Positions 1 through 8,594 of a stretch of DNA of 64,000 nt are shown here, piece by piece (the stretch's first letter is position 1; every line of letters begins with the position of its first letter). The DNA lies in NCBI GenBank assembly GCA_013298845.1, contig JAAFJN010000015.1, forward strand, positions 51,810 to 115,809. The letters run 5' to 3'. This DNA is from Chitinophagales bacterium. GTDB taxonomy: Bacteria; Bacteroidota; Bacteroidia; Chitinophagales; Saprospiraceae. Made by a program: the position numbers and the translations under genes. Below the pieces are notes generated by a model, which worked only from the letters and a program-made list of their open reading frames with translations, was not told where the DNA came from and ran no database searches.

Positions 1-35
1 TACAAACAAACATATATATAGGTAATAAAAAAAAA

Positions 36-50
36 CAGGTGCGTAGCCCT
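36..50 (-). terminator. Partial terminator arm after the first SulP gene
   Basis: The arm CAGGTGCGTAGCCCT is identical to the right arm of the complete terminator at 6775-6838 behind the second SulP gene, and the flanking bases 1-35 also resemble that loop. The pairing arm would lie before base 1, so only half of the hairpin is visible. The likeness suggests that gene and terminator were duplicated together. Confidence 0.55.
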
Positions 51-76
51 CTTACAGTACGAAATGATGAAGGTTA

Positions 77-1675
77 TTAGGCGAATGCCTTTTTCTTTTT
101 ACGAGCGGATAAATGGTGTTCTGATACCTGCGTGTGCTGTTCCAAACCCACTAACATCACGGTACCGCCTTCGGCTTCGTAATCGTGTTTAAAATGGTGC
201 AGGTTATCCATCACCGAGTGATCTACCAGGTGCGTGGCTTCCAAATCAATTTCCACTTCCATACCGGGCGGAATGGAGTCCAATTTGCGTTTAATACCGA
301 GATAATTGGTAAAAACGGCGGCATCATTAATTTTGAGCAAATACTTGGTTTCGGTAAACGATACTTCCGTGGGGGCTTTAAAAATCACGCTCAACGGTTT
401 ACCATTCAGGATATTGATCAAGATTTCGGTAAGAATACCGGCCGCAATACCAATCAGCAGGTCGGTCGCGAGGGTAAACACAATCGTGACCACAAAAATG
501 AGCAGTTGTTCTTTGCCAATGTGCAAAGTGTGCATAAACTCCTTGGGGTGCGCCAACCGAATCCCGACGGTAATCAGCATCGCCGCAAGGGCTGTATTGG
601 GGATTAACTCGATCAAATGCACCGCCAACAACACAAAAACCAAGAGGAAAAAGCCGTGGAAAAAATTGGCCCAGCGGGTGCGTGCGCCGTTGGCCACGTT
701 GGCCGATGAACGGGCCACTTCCGAAATCATGGGTAAACCACCGAGTATGCCCACTAAAATATTACCGGCCCCAACGGCAATCAAATCGCGGTTGGCATCC
801 GACTTGCGGCGCATGGGATCCACCATGTCAATGGCTTTTACCGTCAGCAAAGATTCCAATGAACCCACCAAGGCAAACATCACCACGTATTTGAGAAAAA
901 TGCCCGTCATCGCAATACCGCTAAAATCCACGTTTATTTTAATGTTTTCCAACAAATTACCGATGTGTACCAACGCGTAAGCCGGTTCGGTGTGCTGAAA
1001 ATCGAGCATCAACTCGGCGGGAATGGCAAACATCAAAACGGCCAGCGGAGCGGGTATTTTTTTAATGGGATGGGCAATAAACGGCCAAATCAGCATAATA
1101 CTCAAACATACCAAACCCACCAACGTCGCCTTGGGGTCCATGTGCAGGACAAAATGCGGAATTTCGGCCAGCAATTCCAACGGCTCTTTGCCTTTGGTAT
1201 CCGCCGGATTAATGTCAAGCAACACCGGAATTTGTTTGGCAATGATAATTAAACCAATGGCCGCTAACATGCCGTGCACCGCCGAAAGTGGGAAAAAATC
1301 GACTAATTTACCCAGTTTCAGCACGCCAAACAACACCTGAATCACTCCGGCCACCACAATTGCTCCCAGGGCCAGGTGCCAGCCTTGCTCACCGCCGCCA
1401 AACTCCCCAACGGCCCCAACGGCAATCACAATCAGGCCGGCTGCCGGACCCTTCACGGTCAGTTTTGAACCGGCAATCAAACTCACTACCAATCCTCCGA
1501 TAATAGCGGTAACCAAACCCATCAGGGGCGGAAACTCGGAGGCTTTGGCAATCCCTAAACTCAAAGGTAAAGCCAGTAAAAAGACAATAAAACCCGAAAT
1601 CGCGTCGGTACTGAAATGTTCTTTCAAACCGGCCAGGCCATCTGCTGGCAGTGTTTTTTTATTGTTATTTTTCAT
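77..1675 (-). CDS. SulP family anion (bicarbonate/sulfate) transporter, copy 1
   Basis: Predicted inner-membrane SulP carrier of 532 residues. The N-terminal two thirds are hydrophobic helices with the SulP run around IVFLLALPLSLGIAKAS, and the last ~100 residues form a cytoplasmic STAS domain ending in a Lys-rich tail. SulP proteins move sulfate or bicarbonate; next to dabAB the bicarbonate role (BicA-like) is the better guess, but the substrate cannot be read from sequence. The ATG at 1675 is preferred over the one at 1684 because it aligns with the start of the second copy at 6855-8453. The gene lies about 60 bases behind dabB on the same strand and probably ends the dabA-dabB-sulP unit. 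The two copies differ at about 5 of their first 60 residues. Confidence 0.9.
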   Translation of the reverse strand: MKNNNKKTLPADGLAGLKEHFSTDAISGFIVFLLALPLSLGIAKASEFPPLMGLVTAIIGGLVVSLIAGSKLTVKGPAAGLIVIAVGAVGEFGGGEQGWHLALGAIVVAGVIQVLFGVLKLGKLVDFFPLSAVHGMLAAIGLIIIAKQIPVLLDINPADTKGKEPLELLAEIPHFVLHMDPKATLVGLVCLSIMLIWPFIAHPIKKIPAPLAVLMFAIPAELMLDFQHTEPAYALVHIGNLLENIKINVDFSGIAMTGIFLKYVVMFALVGSLESLLTVKAIDMVDPMRRKSDANRDLIAVGAGNILVGILGGLPMISEVARSSANVANGARTRWANFFHGFFLLVFVLLAVHLIELIPNTALAAMLITVGIRLAHPKEFMHTLHIGKEQLLIFVVTIVFTLATDLLIGIAAGILTEILINILNGKPLSVIFKAPTEVSFTETKYLLKINDAAVFTNYLGIKRKLDSIPPGMEVEIDLEATHLVDHSVMDNLHHFKHDYEAEGGTVMLVGLEQHTQVSEHHLSARKKKKAFA

Positions 1676-1738
1676 AAAAATCAATTTTAATAGAAGTAAA
1701 TGGTACAGTGTAGTGGGTTAATAAAAATCGTTTAAGAA

Positions 1739-3607
1739 TTACGACGAGCGGTAGGCCACCTCGTGGTAGTTTTTTTCGTGCGGGCCTAAAAACACCCGTG
1801 CGTACATCCGAAACACGCCAAGTCCGTCCAAAATCAGGCTGAGTGCAGTAATGCCCGTCAGCAAATATTGGTTGTGGTGAATATGACCCAAAATCAAATC
1901 TTCGCCGATAAAAGTGGGTGACACCGGAAAACCCGACAACCCTAAACTGGCCACCAAAAACACCACCGATAACCGGGGATGCTCGTACGAATGCCCGTGA
2001 AAACGATCCAGATTAATGGATTCACCCGCTTTTTTCAGTTGCCGTAAACAGGCAAAACCAACCGCCCCAAAAACAATAATCCCACTCAAAAACAGGTGTA
2101 TCTGATCGAAACCAAATTGTTCGTTAAAAGCAATGGACAACGATGTAAATAATTGATTCACAATAACTAAAAACCATGCCGCCTGTGCGTTATTCCGCTC
2201 GGTAAATGCCCGTAAAGCGGCAACCAGACCAATGGCCCCAAAAACAGCGGGCAAATTATGCTCGATGCCATCGGGTACCTGCTCTTTGTGGTAAACCATG
2301 TACAAACCCGCCGCAAAAACCGGCCACAAAAACACCGTTAACCACCGGTCTGGAATGAATTGAAACCATTGCCCAACCCGTTTGAGCGGTTGCCACAACC
2401 AGCGGTACATCAACCCATCAAGGTTCCATTCTTTGACCGATAGCACGTACAACGTTAACTTTATTTTGCCCCAAAAACGATCTTTGTTGTCGTGTTGCGG
2501 CGGCGTAAAATGGAAAAACTGATCGTGCATCAGGTAGTTGAGCACCGAGGGCGATACCAACAACTGGTAGGTCCGTAAAAAAGCATTGCAGGCAAAATGA
2601 AACAAGGCCAAAGCCTCTAATCCTAAACCAACTTCCATAAAAATAATGCCGATTTGGGCCACCGATGAATAGGCAATTTGGGTTTTGACCGATGACTGCA
2701 CCCGCGAAATGGCCGTGGCCACGATACTGGTCGCGAACCCTAAAGCAATCACAATCGCCTGAAAAACGTGGTTATTTTCCCAAAAAGGATACGTGCGCAA
2801 CAACAAAAACACCCCCATGTGCACCGACAACGATCCGTAAAATATCGCGCTTGAGGTTGTTGGGCCTTCCATCGCCCGGGGTAACCACGACGAGAAGGGC
2901 AATTGCGCCGATTTGATGGCCGCAACCAATAAAAACACCAGCGGAATGATCAACTGAAAAGCCGGTTGTTCGATAATGGCCGCGTGGTGCGCCTGCAAAT
3001 TGTGCAATTCAAAAAAGGTAATGCTTTTTTCAAAGGCATGGTGGCACATCCAAATGGCCAGCAACATCCCGATATCGGCCAAACGGTACAACGACACCAC
3101 TTTTAGGGCGTTTTTAACGGGCAAATACCGTTCGCGGTAAAACGCAATCAGGAAAAAAGAGGCCACCCCAATAATCTCCCAACCCACAAATAAAGTCTCG
3201 AAATTTCCGGAAAATATAATGCAGTTGATACCCAGATAAAACAGCAAAAGGTTGTTAAAAAAGCGTTTAAACCCTTTCTCCCGGTGCATATAATACCGGG
3301 AAAATACCGATACCAAAAACGTTAAGATCACCGAAACCAAACCGTAGACCATCGTAATGCGGTCAAAAAACAAATCAATCGAAAAAGTGGTCGTGTTGTT
3401 GTGGTACAAGGTCGGCCCCTGATAATGTACATCCGGGAAGCCTTCCCCAATCCACGAAGCGGTAAAACCAATCATGGTTAAAAAATGCAGCCCAATGACT
3501 GTGATGGCCGTACCAAACAATAATTTTTCCTGTTTATTGGTCGGAAAAGCGGAAAGAATCAGCCCAACCAAAGGAATCAAAACAAATAATGGAAGTAACT
3601 GGCTCAT
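1739..3607 (-). CDS. dabB: DabB, NuoL/MrpA-like membrane subunit of the DAB inorganic carbon transporter
   Basis: Membrane protein of 622 residues resembling NADH dehydrogenase subunit 5. It has many hydrophobic helices and the antiporter-type stretch around GWEIIGVASFFLIAFY and SAQLPFSSWLPRAMEGPTT. In DAB complexes this subunit forms the proton/cation-conducting membrane part that energises DabA, which hydrates CO2 on one side and so traps bicarbonate. Its ATG overlaps the dabA stop in the tetramer ATGA (3604-3607), indicating translational coupling and a fixed stoichiometry. No other nuo or mrp genes are nearby, which argues against a respiratory complex. The assignment rests on the pairing with a clear DabA. 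Confidence 0.9.
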   Translation of the reverse strand: MSQLLPLFVLIPLVGLILSAFPTNKQEKLLFGTAITVIGLHFLTMIGFTASWIGEGFPDVHYQGPTLYHNNTTTFSIDLFFDRITMVYGLVSVILTFLVSVFSRYYMHREKGFKRFFNNLLLFYLGINCIIFSGNFETLFVGWEIIGVASFFLIAFYRERYLPVKNALKVVSLYRLADIGMLLAIWMCHHAFEKSITFFELHNLQAHHAAIIEQPAFQLIIPLVFLLVAAIKSAQLPFSSWLPRAMEGPTTSSAIFYGSLSVHMGVFLLLRTYPFWENNHVFQAIVIALGFATSIVATAISRVQSSVKTQIAYSSVAQIGIIFMEVGLGLEALALFHFACNAFLRTYQLLVSPSVLNYLMHDQFFHFTPPQHDNKDRFWGKIKLTLYVLSVKEWNLDGLMYRWLWQPLKRVGQWFQFIPDRWLTVFLWPVFAAGLYMVYHKEQVPDGIEHNLPAVFGAIGLVAALRAFTERNNAQAAWFLVIVNQLFTSLSIAFNEQFGFDQIHLFLSGIIVFGAVGFACLRQLKKAGESINLDRFHGHSYEHPRLSVVFLVASLGLSGFPVSPTFIGEDLILGHIHHNQYLLTGITALSLILDGLGVFRMYARVFLGPHEKNYHEVAYRSS

Positions 3608-6150
3608 AATGACGCTTCGTTGATAATGTGAACAGGTAAGTTTTCTAACGTTGAATCCGTAATATGGCTGGTCTCCATTTCTTTGGCCGATTCAATCAAT
3701 TCCAGTACGTCGTTGGCAAACCGGGTTTGGGTTCCCAACGGTTCGTACAATTCAAATGTACCGTTTTTAAAATAGTAAAATGCGCCCGTTTTGGGTCGAA
3801 TGGCCAATAAATGCACCCATTCGTTGGCAAACCACTCGTATAAAGCGGGGTCAGATTGAATGGTCCGCAATACCACCTCCGGGTCGTGTTCTACCAAAAT
3901 CATCAGCCGCACCGGGTCGTGTACCTCGACCGTTTGCAAAGGCAAACCGGGGCGCAAATCACCGTCGCTGCTGTTGGCCACCCCAATTAACCCCATCACA
4001 TTGTGGGGCAATTTGGTACCGGCGCCCATTTTTTGGTTATCCACCCGCGAAAAGTAATATTCCAGATTAATACCGCCGCACACCGGGGGCAAAGGCCGCA
4101 TTACGCCCAACAGCAAGGCACCATCGGGGTCCGTGCGGTAATCGTACGAGTTCATAAAAGCCCGGCGATCCAGAAACAGCCCTTTGGTCAGGTTGCGGTT
4201 GCCCACAAAACACAAAGCGTTGGTGCCGTGTCCAAATTCGGGGCGTGGTTCGAATAACGAAACTGACCGTTTGCGAATGTCTTCCCGAATTTTTTTAATA
4301 TCCTGTTTGGTATTGATGGACGCAAACCGGCGCGAGCGTTCTTTGGCGTTCATATCCAACGCTTTTTCAAAGGTCAGTTTGTGTTCCCGGTGCGCCGCCA
4401 ACCCGGCTTCGGCTATCTTGTGCTCGTCGTAAAACACCACCACATCGGAAGCAGTATCGTGCATGGCCCCCACAAAATGTGTACTGTCTGGAATCACCAG
4501 CCCGTTAGCGGCCAAAATAGCCCTTACCTTGGGGTGATTGGCCATAAAAGCGAATACCCGGGCGTTAACGGCTCCGGGTCGGCCACTGCAAGCGCCGCAA
4601 TTATAAGCCCCCTGGTGCGGGTTATTGGCGCTGCTGGAACCGTGCGCCATCACGTACACCAACGGCGCAAAGTGATCTATCATCCCGATACCCCGCAAAA
4701 GTGCCTCCACGCGGGTGGCCATTTCGGGCACGGTGAACCCCACTTGCCAGCCATTTTCGCGGTCATCGGGCGAAATATTTTCCACCTGCAACTCCCCCGT
4801 GATACTCATGTGGGTAAACGAATCGGCAAAAGCCGGGTGTTTTTTGGGGTTAAAAATATTCACCACCAATTGCACCGCCGCGACCAATCCCAACGACAAC
4901 GACCAGAAAAAGCCCTCCAGAAACGTGTGCGTTTTTTTGTTGTACAACAGCGCGTTTTTGCGTTTTTGGGCAACGTTGTGCTCTTTAATCAAATATTTAG
5001 GGGTTACGGGCGCCGGACAAAGTTTTTCGTAAAACTTGCCATTTTCGGGTTGAAAGTAAAACTCTACCCCAAAAAAGCCGGGACAACCAAACGTGGCACA
5101 ATGGGGCGCAACGGCTTCGGTGTGGCGGCGGAAGGAGCACTCCCGTTCATCAATGCAAAATATCGCCTGAAAGCCGTGATCTTGCTGCGGCTCTGTTCGC
5201 GGGCCACTGGCGTTCAGGTGTTTTAAACCAACCAATACCTCATCGTAATAATTCCATTCAAAGGCATCTTGCCAAAGGGACAATACCTCTTCGCGTTCGG
5301 TGCGGGGCGACGGGGCAAACAAATCAATGGGAGCCATCGGGTAACGCTGCGCCAACGGCAGCCAATCTTCTCCCAACGCAGTGTTTAAGGCGTCAATTTC
5401 CATCACCAACTCCAGCATAATCAGGTCTTTGAGCGCAATCTTTTTGGAGTACAAAATACTGTCGGGTTGCGCCTCAATGGTGGCCACCATGCCCGACCAA
5501 CCGCGGTGCGAAAACTGTTGATCGTACAGGTATTGTTCGTACAAAGCGCTGTCGCCCACTACCCTGTTTAAGAGGTCTGGCAAAGAAATATTGGGATCAA
5601 GCAGTAGTTTTTGGGCGCTTTTTGTGTTGAAAAAACTGCTATAACTATTGGTCTCCAAAATCCGAACGGCGTTGAGCAAACCTTCGTTTTCGTACGGAAA
5701 ATGTTTGATCGCAATGCCCTGATCGAGATAACTACACAAAATACGAAACAACAAAGGTTGTACTAAATTGTCCAGATTGAGGTGAAACGCTGCTTTCCAA
5801 CCCATCCGAAGGCGGCCTACGCGTGGGTCTGGGGTGGGTTCGTATTGTTGCGTGAGTAGTTTTGAGGTCCAAATCCCTACGTTCGCACGACCTTTGCGTT
5901 GTTCCAAAATTTGCGCCAATACTTCCGGCCGAATGCGCCCGCTTTTGTACAAATTTCGGTATTCGTTCAGGTTGAACGTGGGTTGAAACCCAAAAATGGC
6001 AGCACCGGTAAATATCGCGTCGTAAAACTTCAGGTGCTGTAAGGCGTGTAAGGAATTGTGGTGAATAAAATCTTTGAGCGGTGTTTGAGCCGGCAAAAAA
6101 TGCATCAACTCCTGTAACACATGGTGCTCATCAAATTCATTTGTGTGCAT
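3604..6150 (-). CDS. dabA: DabA (DUF2309), catalytic subunit of the DAB inorganic carbon transporter
   Basis: Protein of 848 residues, the usual size for DUF2309/DabA. DabA is a beta-carbonic-anhydrase-like zinc protein that, with DabB, converts CO2 vectorially to bicarbonate. The expected zinc and active-site residues are visible: Cys332 and Asp334 in FCIDERECSFR, His503 in MAHGSSS, and Cys518 in YNCGACSG. The His-to-Cys spacing of 15 matches my memory of the characterised Halothiobacillus protein (H524, C539). Transcription runs into dabB and probably a SulP gene. In a heterotroph such a system would supply bicarbonate for carboxylations rather than for CO2 fixation; no Rubisco or carboxysome gene is present here. 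Confidence 0.93.
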   Translation of the reverse strand: MHTNEFDEHHVLQELMHFLPAQTPLKDFIHHNSLHALQHLKFYDAIFTGAAIFGFQPTFNLNEYRNLYKSGRIRPEVLAQILEQRKGRANVGIWTSKLLTQQYEPTPDPRVGRLRMGWKAAFHLNLDNLVQPLLFRILCSYLDQGIAIKHFPYENEGLLNAVRILETNSYSSFFNTKSAQKLLLDPNISLPDLLNRVVGDSALYEQYLYDQQFSHRGWSGMVATIEAQPDSILYSKKIALKDLIMLELVMEIDALNTALGEDWLPLAQRYPMAPIDLFAPSPRTEREEVLSLWQDAFEWNYYDEVLVGLKHLNASGPRTEPQQDHGFQAIFCIDERECSFRRHTEAVAPHCATFGCPGFFGVEFYFQPENGKFYEKLCPAPVTPKYLIKEHNVAQKRKNALLYNKKTHTFLEGFFWSLSLGLVAAVQLVVNIFNPKKHPAFADSFTHMSITGELQVENISPDDRENGWQVGFTVPEMATRVEALLRGIGMIDHFAPLVYVMAHGSSSANNPHQGAYNCGACSGRPGAVNARVFAFMANHPKVRAILAANGLVIPDSTHFVGAMHDTASDVVVFYDEHKIAEAGLAAHREHKLTFEKALDMNAKERSRRFASINTKQDIKKIREDIRKRSVSLFEPRPEFGHGTNALCFVGNRNLTKGLFLDRRAFMNSYDYRTDPDGALLLGVMRPLPPVCGGINLEYYFSRVDNQKMGAGTKLPHNVMGLIGVANSSDGDLRPGLPLQTVEVHDPVRLMILVEHDPEVVLRTIQSDPALYEWFANEWVHLLAIRPKTGAFYYFKNGTFELYEPLGTQTRFANDVLELIESAKEMETSHITDSTLENLPVHIINEASL

Positions 6151-6229
6151 ACAAGATGAATATTATAGTGCTTCTATTGCCCGACTTTGCGGCGCAATAA
6201 GACACGTTCGACAAAATAAAAAAAATGGG

Positions 6230-6252
6230 AAAAGCGGATGGCAACAATCCGC
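6230..6252 (-). terminator. Possible terminator between the small acidic gene and dabA
   Basis: On the minus strand GCGGAT and ATCCGC form a six-pair stem with a seven-base loop, followed by TTTT. It lies behind the small gene 6293-6664 and before dabA, so it would separate their transcripts. The stem is short. Confidence 0.45.
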
Positions 6253-6292
6253 ATGGGGCAAAAAAAGGTAAAAGCCCTAAAAAAAGGTAGGA

Positions 6293-6664
6293 TTAGGCCG
6301 GAAAGACCTTAAAATTACGGTGTAAAATAAATAGTGCAGGGCGCGAGAACGAGGTGGGATAAGCACCCGGCTCAATGGATACCGATGGCACTTCAAAGAG
6401 CGATACTCCACCCCACAACAGGTTTTGAAGGGGCCATTCGGGGAGCCAAAAGGAACCGTCCGAATCATCATCGCCGCCATCAACTTTGAATTTTGTAAAA
6501 TCAAAATGATCATCACCATCACTGCGTTCTTCTCCATCTTCCAATTGCGCTACTGTTTCCATCGCCTCAACGGAGAAGGAATCGGTAACTGCTATCTGAT
6601 TGATATTCAAGCCAATCAGATAACTAATTAAAAGACTAAAAAGAAATAGTGGTGTTTTTTTCAT
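6293..6664 (-). CDS. Small secreted acidic protein of unknown function in the dab locus
   Basis: Predicted 123-residue protein. The first ~20 residues (MKKTPLFLFSLLISYLIGLN) look like an export signal or a single membrane anchor. The middle is very acidic, with Asp clusters such as DGDDHFDF and DGGDDDSDG, and the C-terminal third is hydrophobic and aromatic. No family is recognised. The ATG at 6664 is chosen; a TTG two codons upstream is also possible. A TAnnTTTG promoter element lies just ahead, at 6679-6686, which supports real expression. It sits between a SulP terminator and dabA, but a functional link to carbon uptake is only positional. The Asp clusters might bind divalent cations. Confidence 0.6.
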   Translation of the reverse strand: MKKTPLFLFSLLISYLIGLNINQIAVTDSFSVEAMETVAQLEDGEERSDGDDHFDFTKFKVDGGDDDSDGSFWLPEWPLQNLLWGGVSLFEVPSVSIEPGAYPTSFSRPALFILHRNFKVFPA

Positions 6665-6678
6665 ACCCAATTCGGCCG

Positions 6679-6686
6679 CAAAAGTA
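6679..6686 (-). promoter_or_regulatory. Bacteroidota -7 promoter element for the small acidic gene
   Basis: The minus strand reads TACTTTTG, matching the TAnnTTTG -7 consensus of the Bacteroidota primary sigma factor, about 15 bases before the ATG at 6664. No good -33 TTTG was found at the ideal distance. Confidence 0.5.
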
Positions 6687-6774
6687 CGACTTTCCTCGGT
6701 CCAAAGTATTAATTAACGTATTATTTGCACGCTCTGATTTTTTATTCATCCTTCAATCCCCTCATCAACCGGTT

Positions 6775-6838
6775 AAAAAAAAGGGCTACGCGATCCTGTT
6801 ACAAACAATCATATAAGGAAAATCAGGTGCGTAGCCCT
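6775..6838 (-). terminator. Rho-independent terminator of the second SulP gene
   Basis: A perfect ten-base stem (AGGGCTACGC at 6782-6791 with GCGTAGCCCT at 6829-6838) is followed on the minus strand by a run of eight T. It lies 16 bases behind the stop of the SulP gene at 6855-8453. The loop is unusually long (about 37 bases) and contains a secondary CAGG/CCTG pairing. Confidence 0.85.
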
Positions 6839-6854
6839 AAATTAGAGATGGGAT

Positions 6855-8453
6855 TCAGGCAAATGCCTTTTTCTTTTTCCGCGCCGATAAATGATGCCGT
6901 GATACCTGCACGTGTTGTTCCAGTCCCACCAGTTTCACCGTACCACCTCCGGCTTCGTAATCATCTTTAAACCGGTGTAAATTGTCCATGACCGAATAAT
7001 CTACGAGGTGCGTAGCGGCCAAATCAATTTCCAGTTCCCTGCCCGGCGGAATGGCCTCCAACGCCCGTTTAATGCTAAGATAATTGGTGAAAACGGCGGC
7101 CCCTTTCACTTGTAGCAAATATTTGTTTTCCGAAACAATCACCTCCGTCACGGCCTTAAATACCGCCCCGGCCGGTTTGCCATTCAGGAAATTGACGATC
7201 ATTTCGGTGAGGATACCAGCCCCGATACCCACCAGCAAATCGGTGGCGAGCGTAAACACAATTGTCACTACAAAAATGAGCAACTGTTCCTTACCAATGT
7301 GCAACGAGTGCATAAACTCCCTCGGATGCGCCAAACGAAGGCCCACGGTAATCAGCATCGCCGCCAATGCCGTATTGGGAATCAACTCAATTAAATCAAT
7401 GGCCAACAACACGAATGCCAGCAGGAAAAAGCCGTGGAAAAAATTGGCCCAGCGGGTACGCGCACCATTCGCGACGTTGGCCGATGAACGGGCTACCTCC
7501 GAAATCATGGGCAAACCACCCAAAATCCCGGCGACAATATTCCCGGCCCCAACGGCAATCAGATCGCGGTTGGCATCCGACTTGCGCCGCATCGGATCGC
7601 GCATGTCAATGGCTTTTACCGTCAACAAAGACTCTAATGATCCCACCAAGGCGAACATGGCCACGTATTTGATAAAAACACCGGTCATGGCAGCCCCGCT
7701 AAAATCTACGTTGATTTTAATATTCTCCATCAAATCACCCACGTGTACCAACGCATAGGCGGCCTCGGTGTGTTGGAAATCGAGCATTAACTCGGCGGGA
7801 ATGGCAAACATTAATACCGCCAACGGCGCCGGAATTTTTTTAATCGGATGTTCAATAAACGGCCAAATCAGCATAATACTCAAACATACCAAACCCACCA
7901 AGGTCGCCTGCGGATCAAGGTGCCGAATAAAATGAGGAATTTCGGCCAGCAATTCCAATGGCTCTTTGCCTTTGGTTTCCGCCGGATTAATGTCCAGCAA
8001 CACCGGAATTTGTTTGGCAATAATAATCAGCCCAATGGCCGCCAACATACCCTGTACGGCCGATAACGGGAAAAAATCCACGAGTTTTCCCATTTTTAAC
8101 AGCCCAAATAACACCTGCACGATCCCGGCTACCACAATGGCCCCCAATGCCAGGTGCCACCCCTGTTCACCGCCGCCAAATTCGCCCACTGCCCCCACCA
8201 CAATCACAATCAGCCCCGCCGCCGGACCTTTGATGGTTAACGGAGAACCCGCCATAAAACTCACCACCAAACCACCAATAATCGCAGTCACCAAACCCAT
8301 CAACGGCGGAAACTCGGAGGCTTTGGCAATGCCTAAACTCAAGGGTAACGCTAATAAAAAAACGATGAATCCCGAAATCGCGTCGGTACTAAAATTTTCT
8401 TTTAAACCCGCCAAGCCATCCGATGGCAATGTTTTTTTAGTATTTCTTTCCAT
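6855..8453 (-). CDS. SulP family anion (bicarbonate/sulfate) transporter, copy 2
   Basis: Predicted SulP carrier of 532 residues, the close paralog of the protein at 77-1675. It has the same hydrophobic core (SEFPPLMGLVTAIIGG, FPLSAVQGMLAAIGLI) and a C-terminal STAS domain with the same Lys-rich end. Differences concentrate at the very N-terminus and in the STAS domain. It has its own promoter element (8530-8537) and a strong terminator, so it is a single-gene unit, unlike copy 1, which trails dabB. Two independently expressed copies around dabAB suggest gene dosage or different regulation. The substrate is inferred from context only. Confidence 0.9.
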   Translation of the reverse strand: MERNTKKTLPSDGLAGLKENFSTDAISGFIVFLLALPLSLGIAKASEFPPLMGLVTAIIGGLVVSFMAGSPLTIKGPAAGLIVIVVGAVGEFGGGEQGWHLALGAIVVAGIVQVLFGLLKMGKLVDFFPLSAVQGMLAAIGLIIIAKQIPVLLDINPAETKGKEPLELLAEIPHFIRHLDPQATLVGLVCLSIMLIWPFIEHPIKKIPAPLAVLMFAIPAELMLDFQHTEAAYALVHVGDLMENIKINVDFSGAAMTGVFIKYVAMFALVGSLESLLTVKAIDMRDPMRRKSDANRDLIAVGAGNIVAGILGGLPMISEVARSSANVANGARTRWANFFHGFFLLAFVLLAIDLIELIPNTALAAMLITVGLRLAHPREFMHSLHIGKEQLLIFVVTIVFTLATDLLVGIGAGILTEMIVNFLNGKPAGAVFKAVTEVIVSENKYLLQVKGAAVFTNYLSIKRALEAIPPGRELEIDLAATHLVDYSVMDNLHRFKDDYEAGGGTVKLVGLEQHVQVSRHHLSARKKKKAFA

Positions 8454-8529
8454 ACCTGTTTTTATGCAAAATCACCGGACAACCCTGTATTTTAAGTATT
8501 TGCCCATTTTTTTTACAAATTTTTCGCAA

Positions 8530-8537
8530 CAAAGGTA
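8530..8537 (-). promoter_or_regulatory. Bacteroidota -7 promoter element for the second SulP gene
   Basis: The minus strand reads TACCTTTG, a match to TAnnTTTG, about 77 bases before the ATG at 8453. This leaves a leader of roughly 70 bases. Confidence 0.5.
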
Positions 8538-8594
8538 CGGCAAATTCCGTTTTCAATAGTATTACTTTCATAAAAAATTGTAAAACTATTAATT

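Noticed and set aside
1739..3607. Complex I or Mrp antiporter subunit
   Set aside because: No other nuo or mrp gene is nearby, and the gene is coupled to dabA by a four-base overlap.
4381..5226. A 281-codon open frame opposite dabA
   Set aside because: It lies entirely inside the clear DabA gene on the other strand, and its translation is basic and low in order, as expected for a shadow frame.
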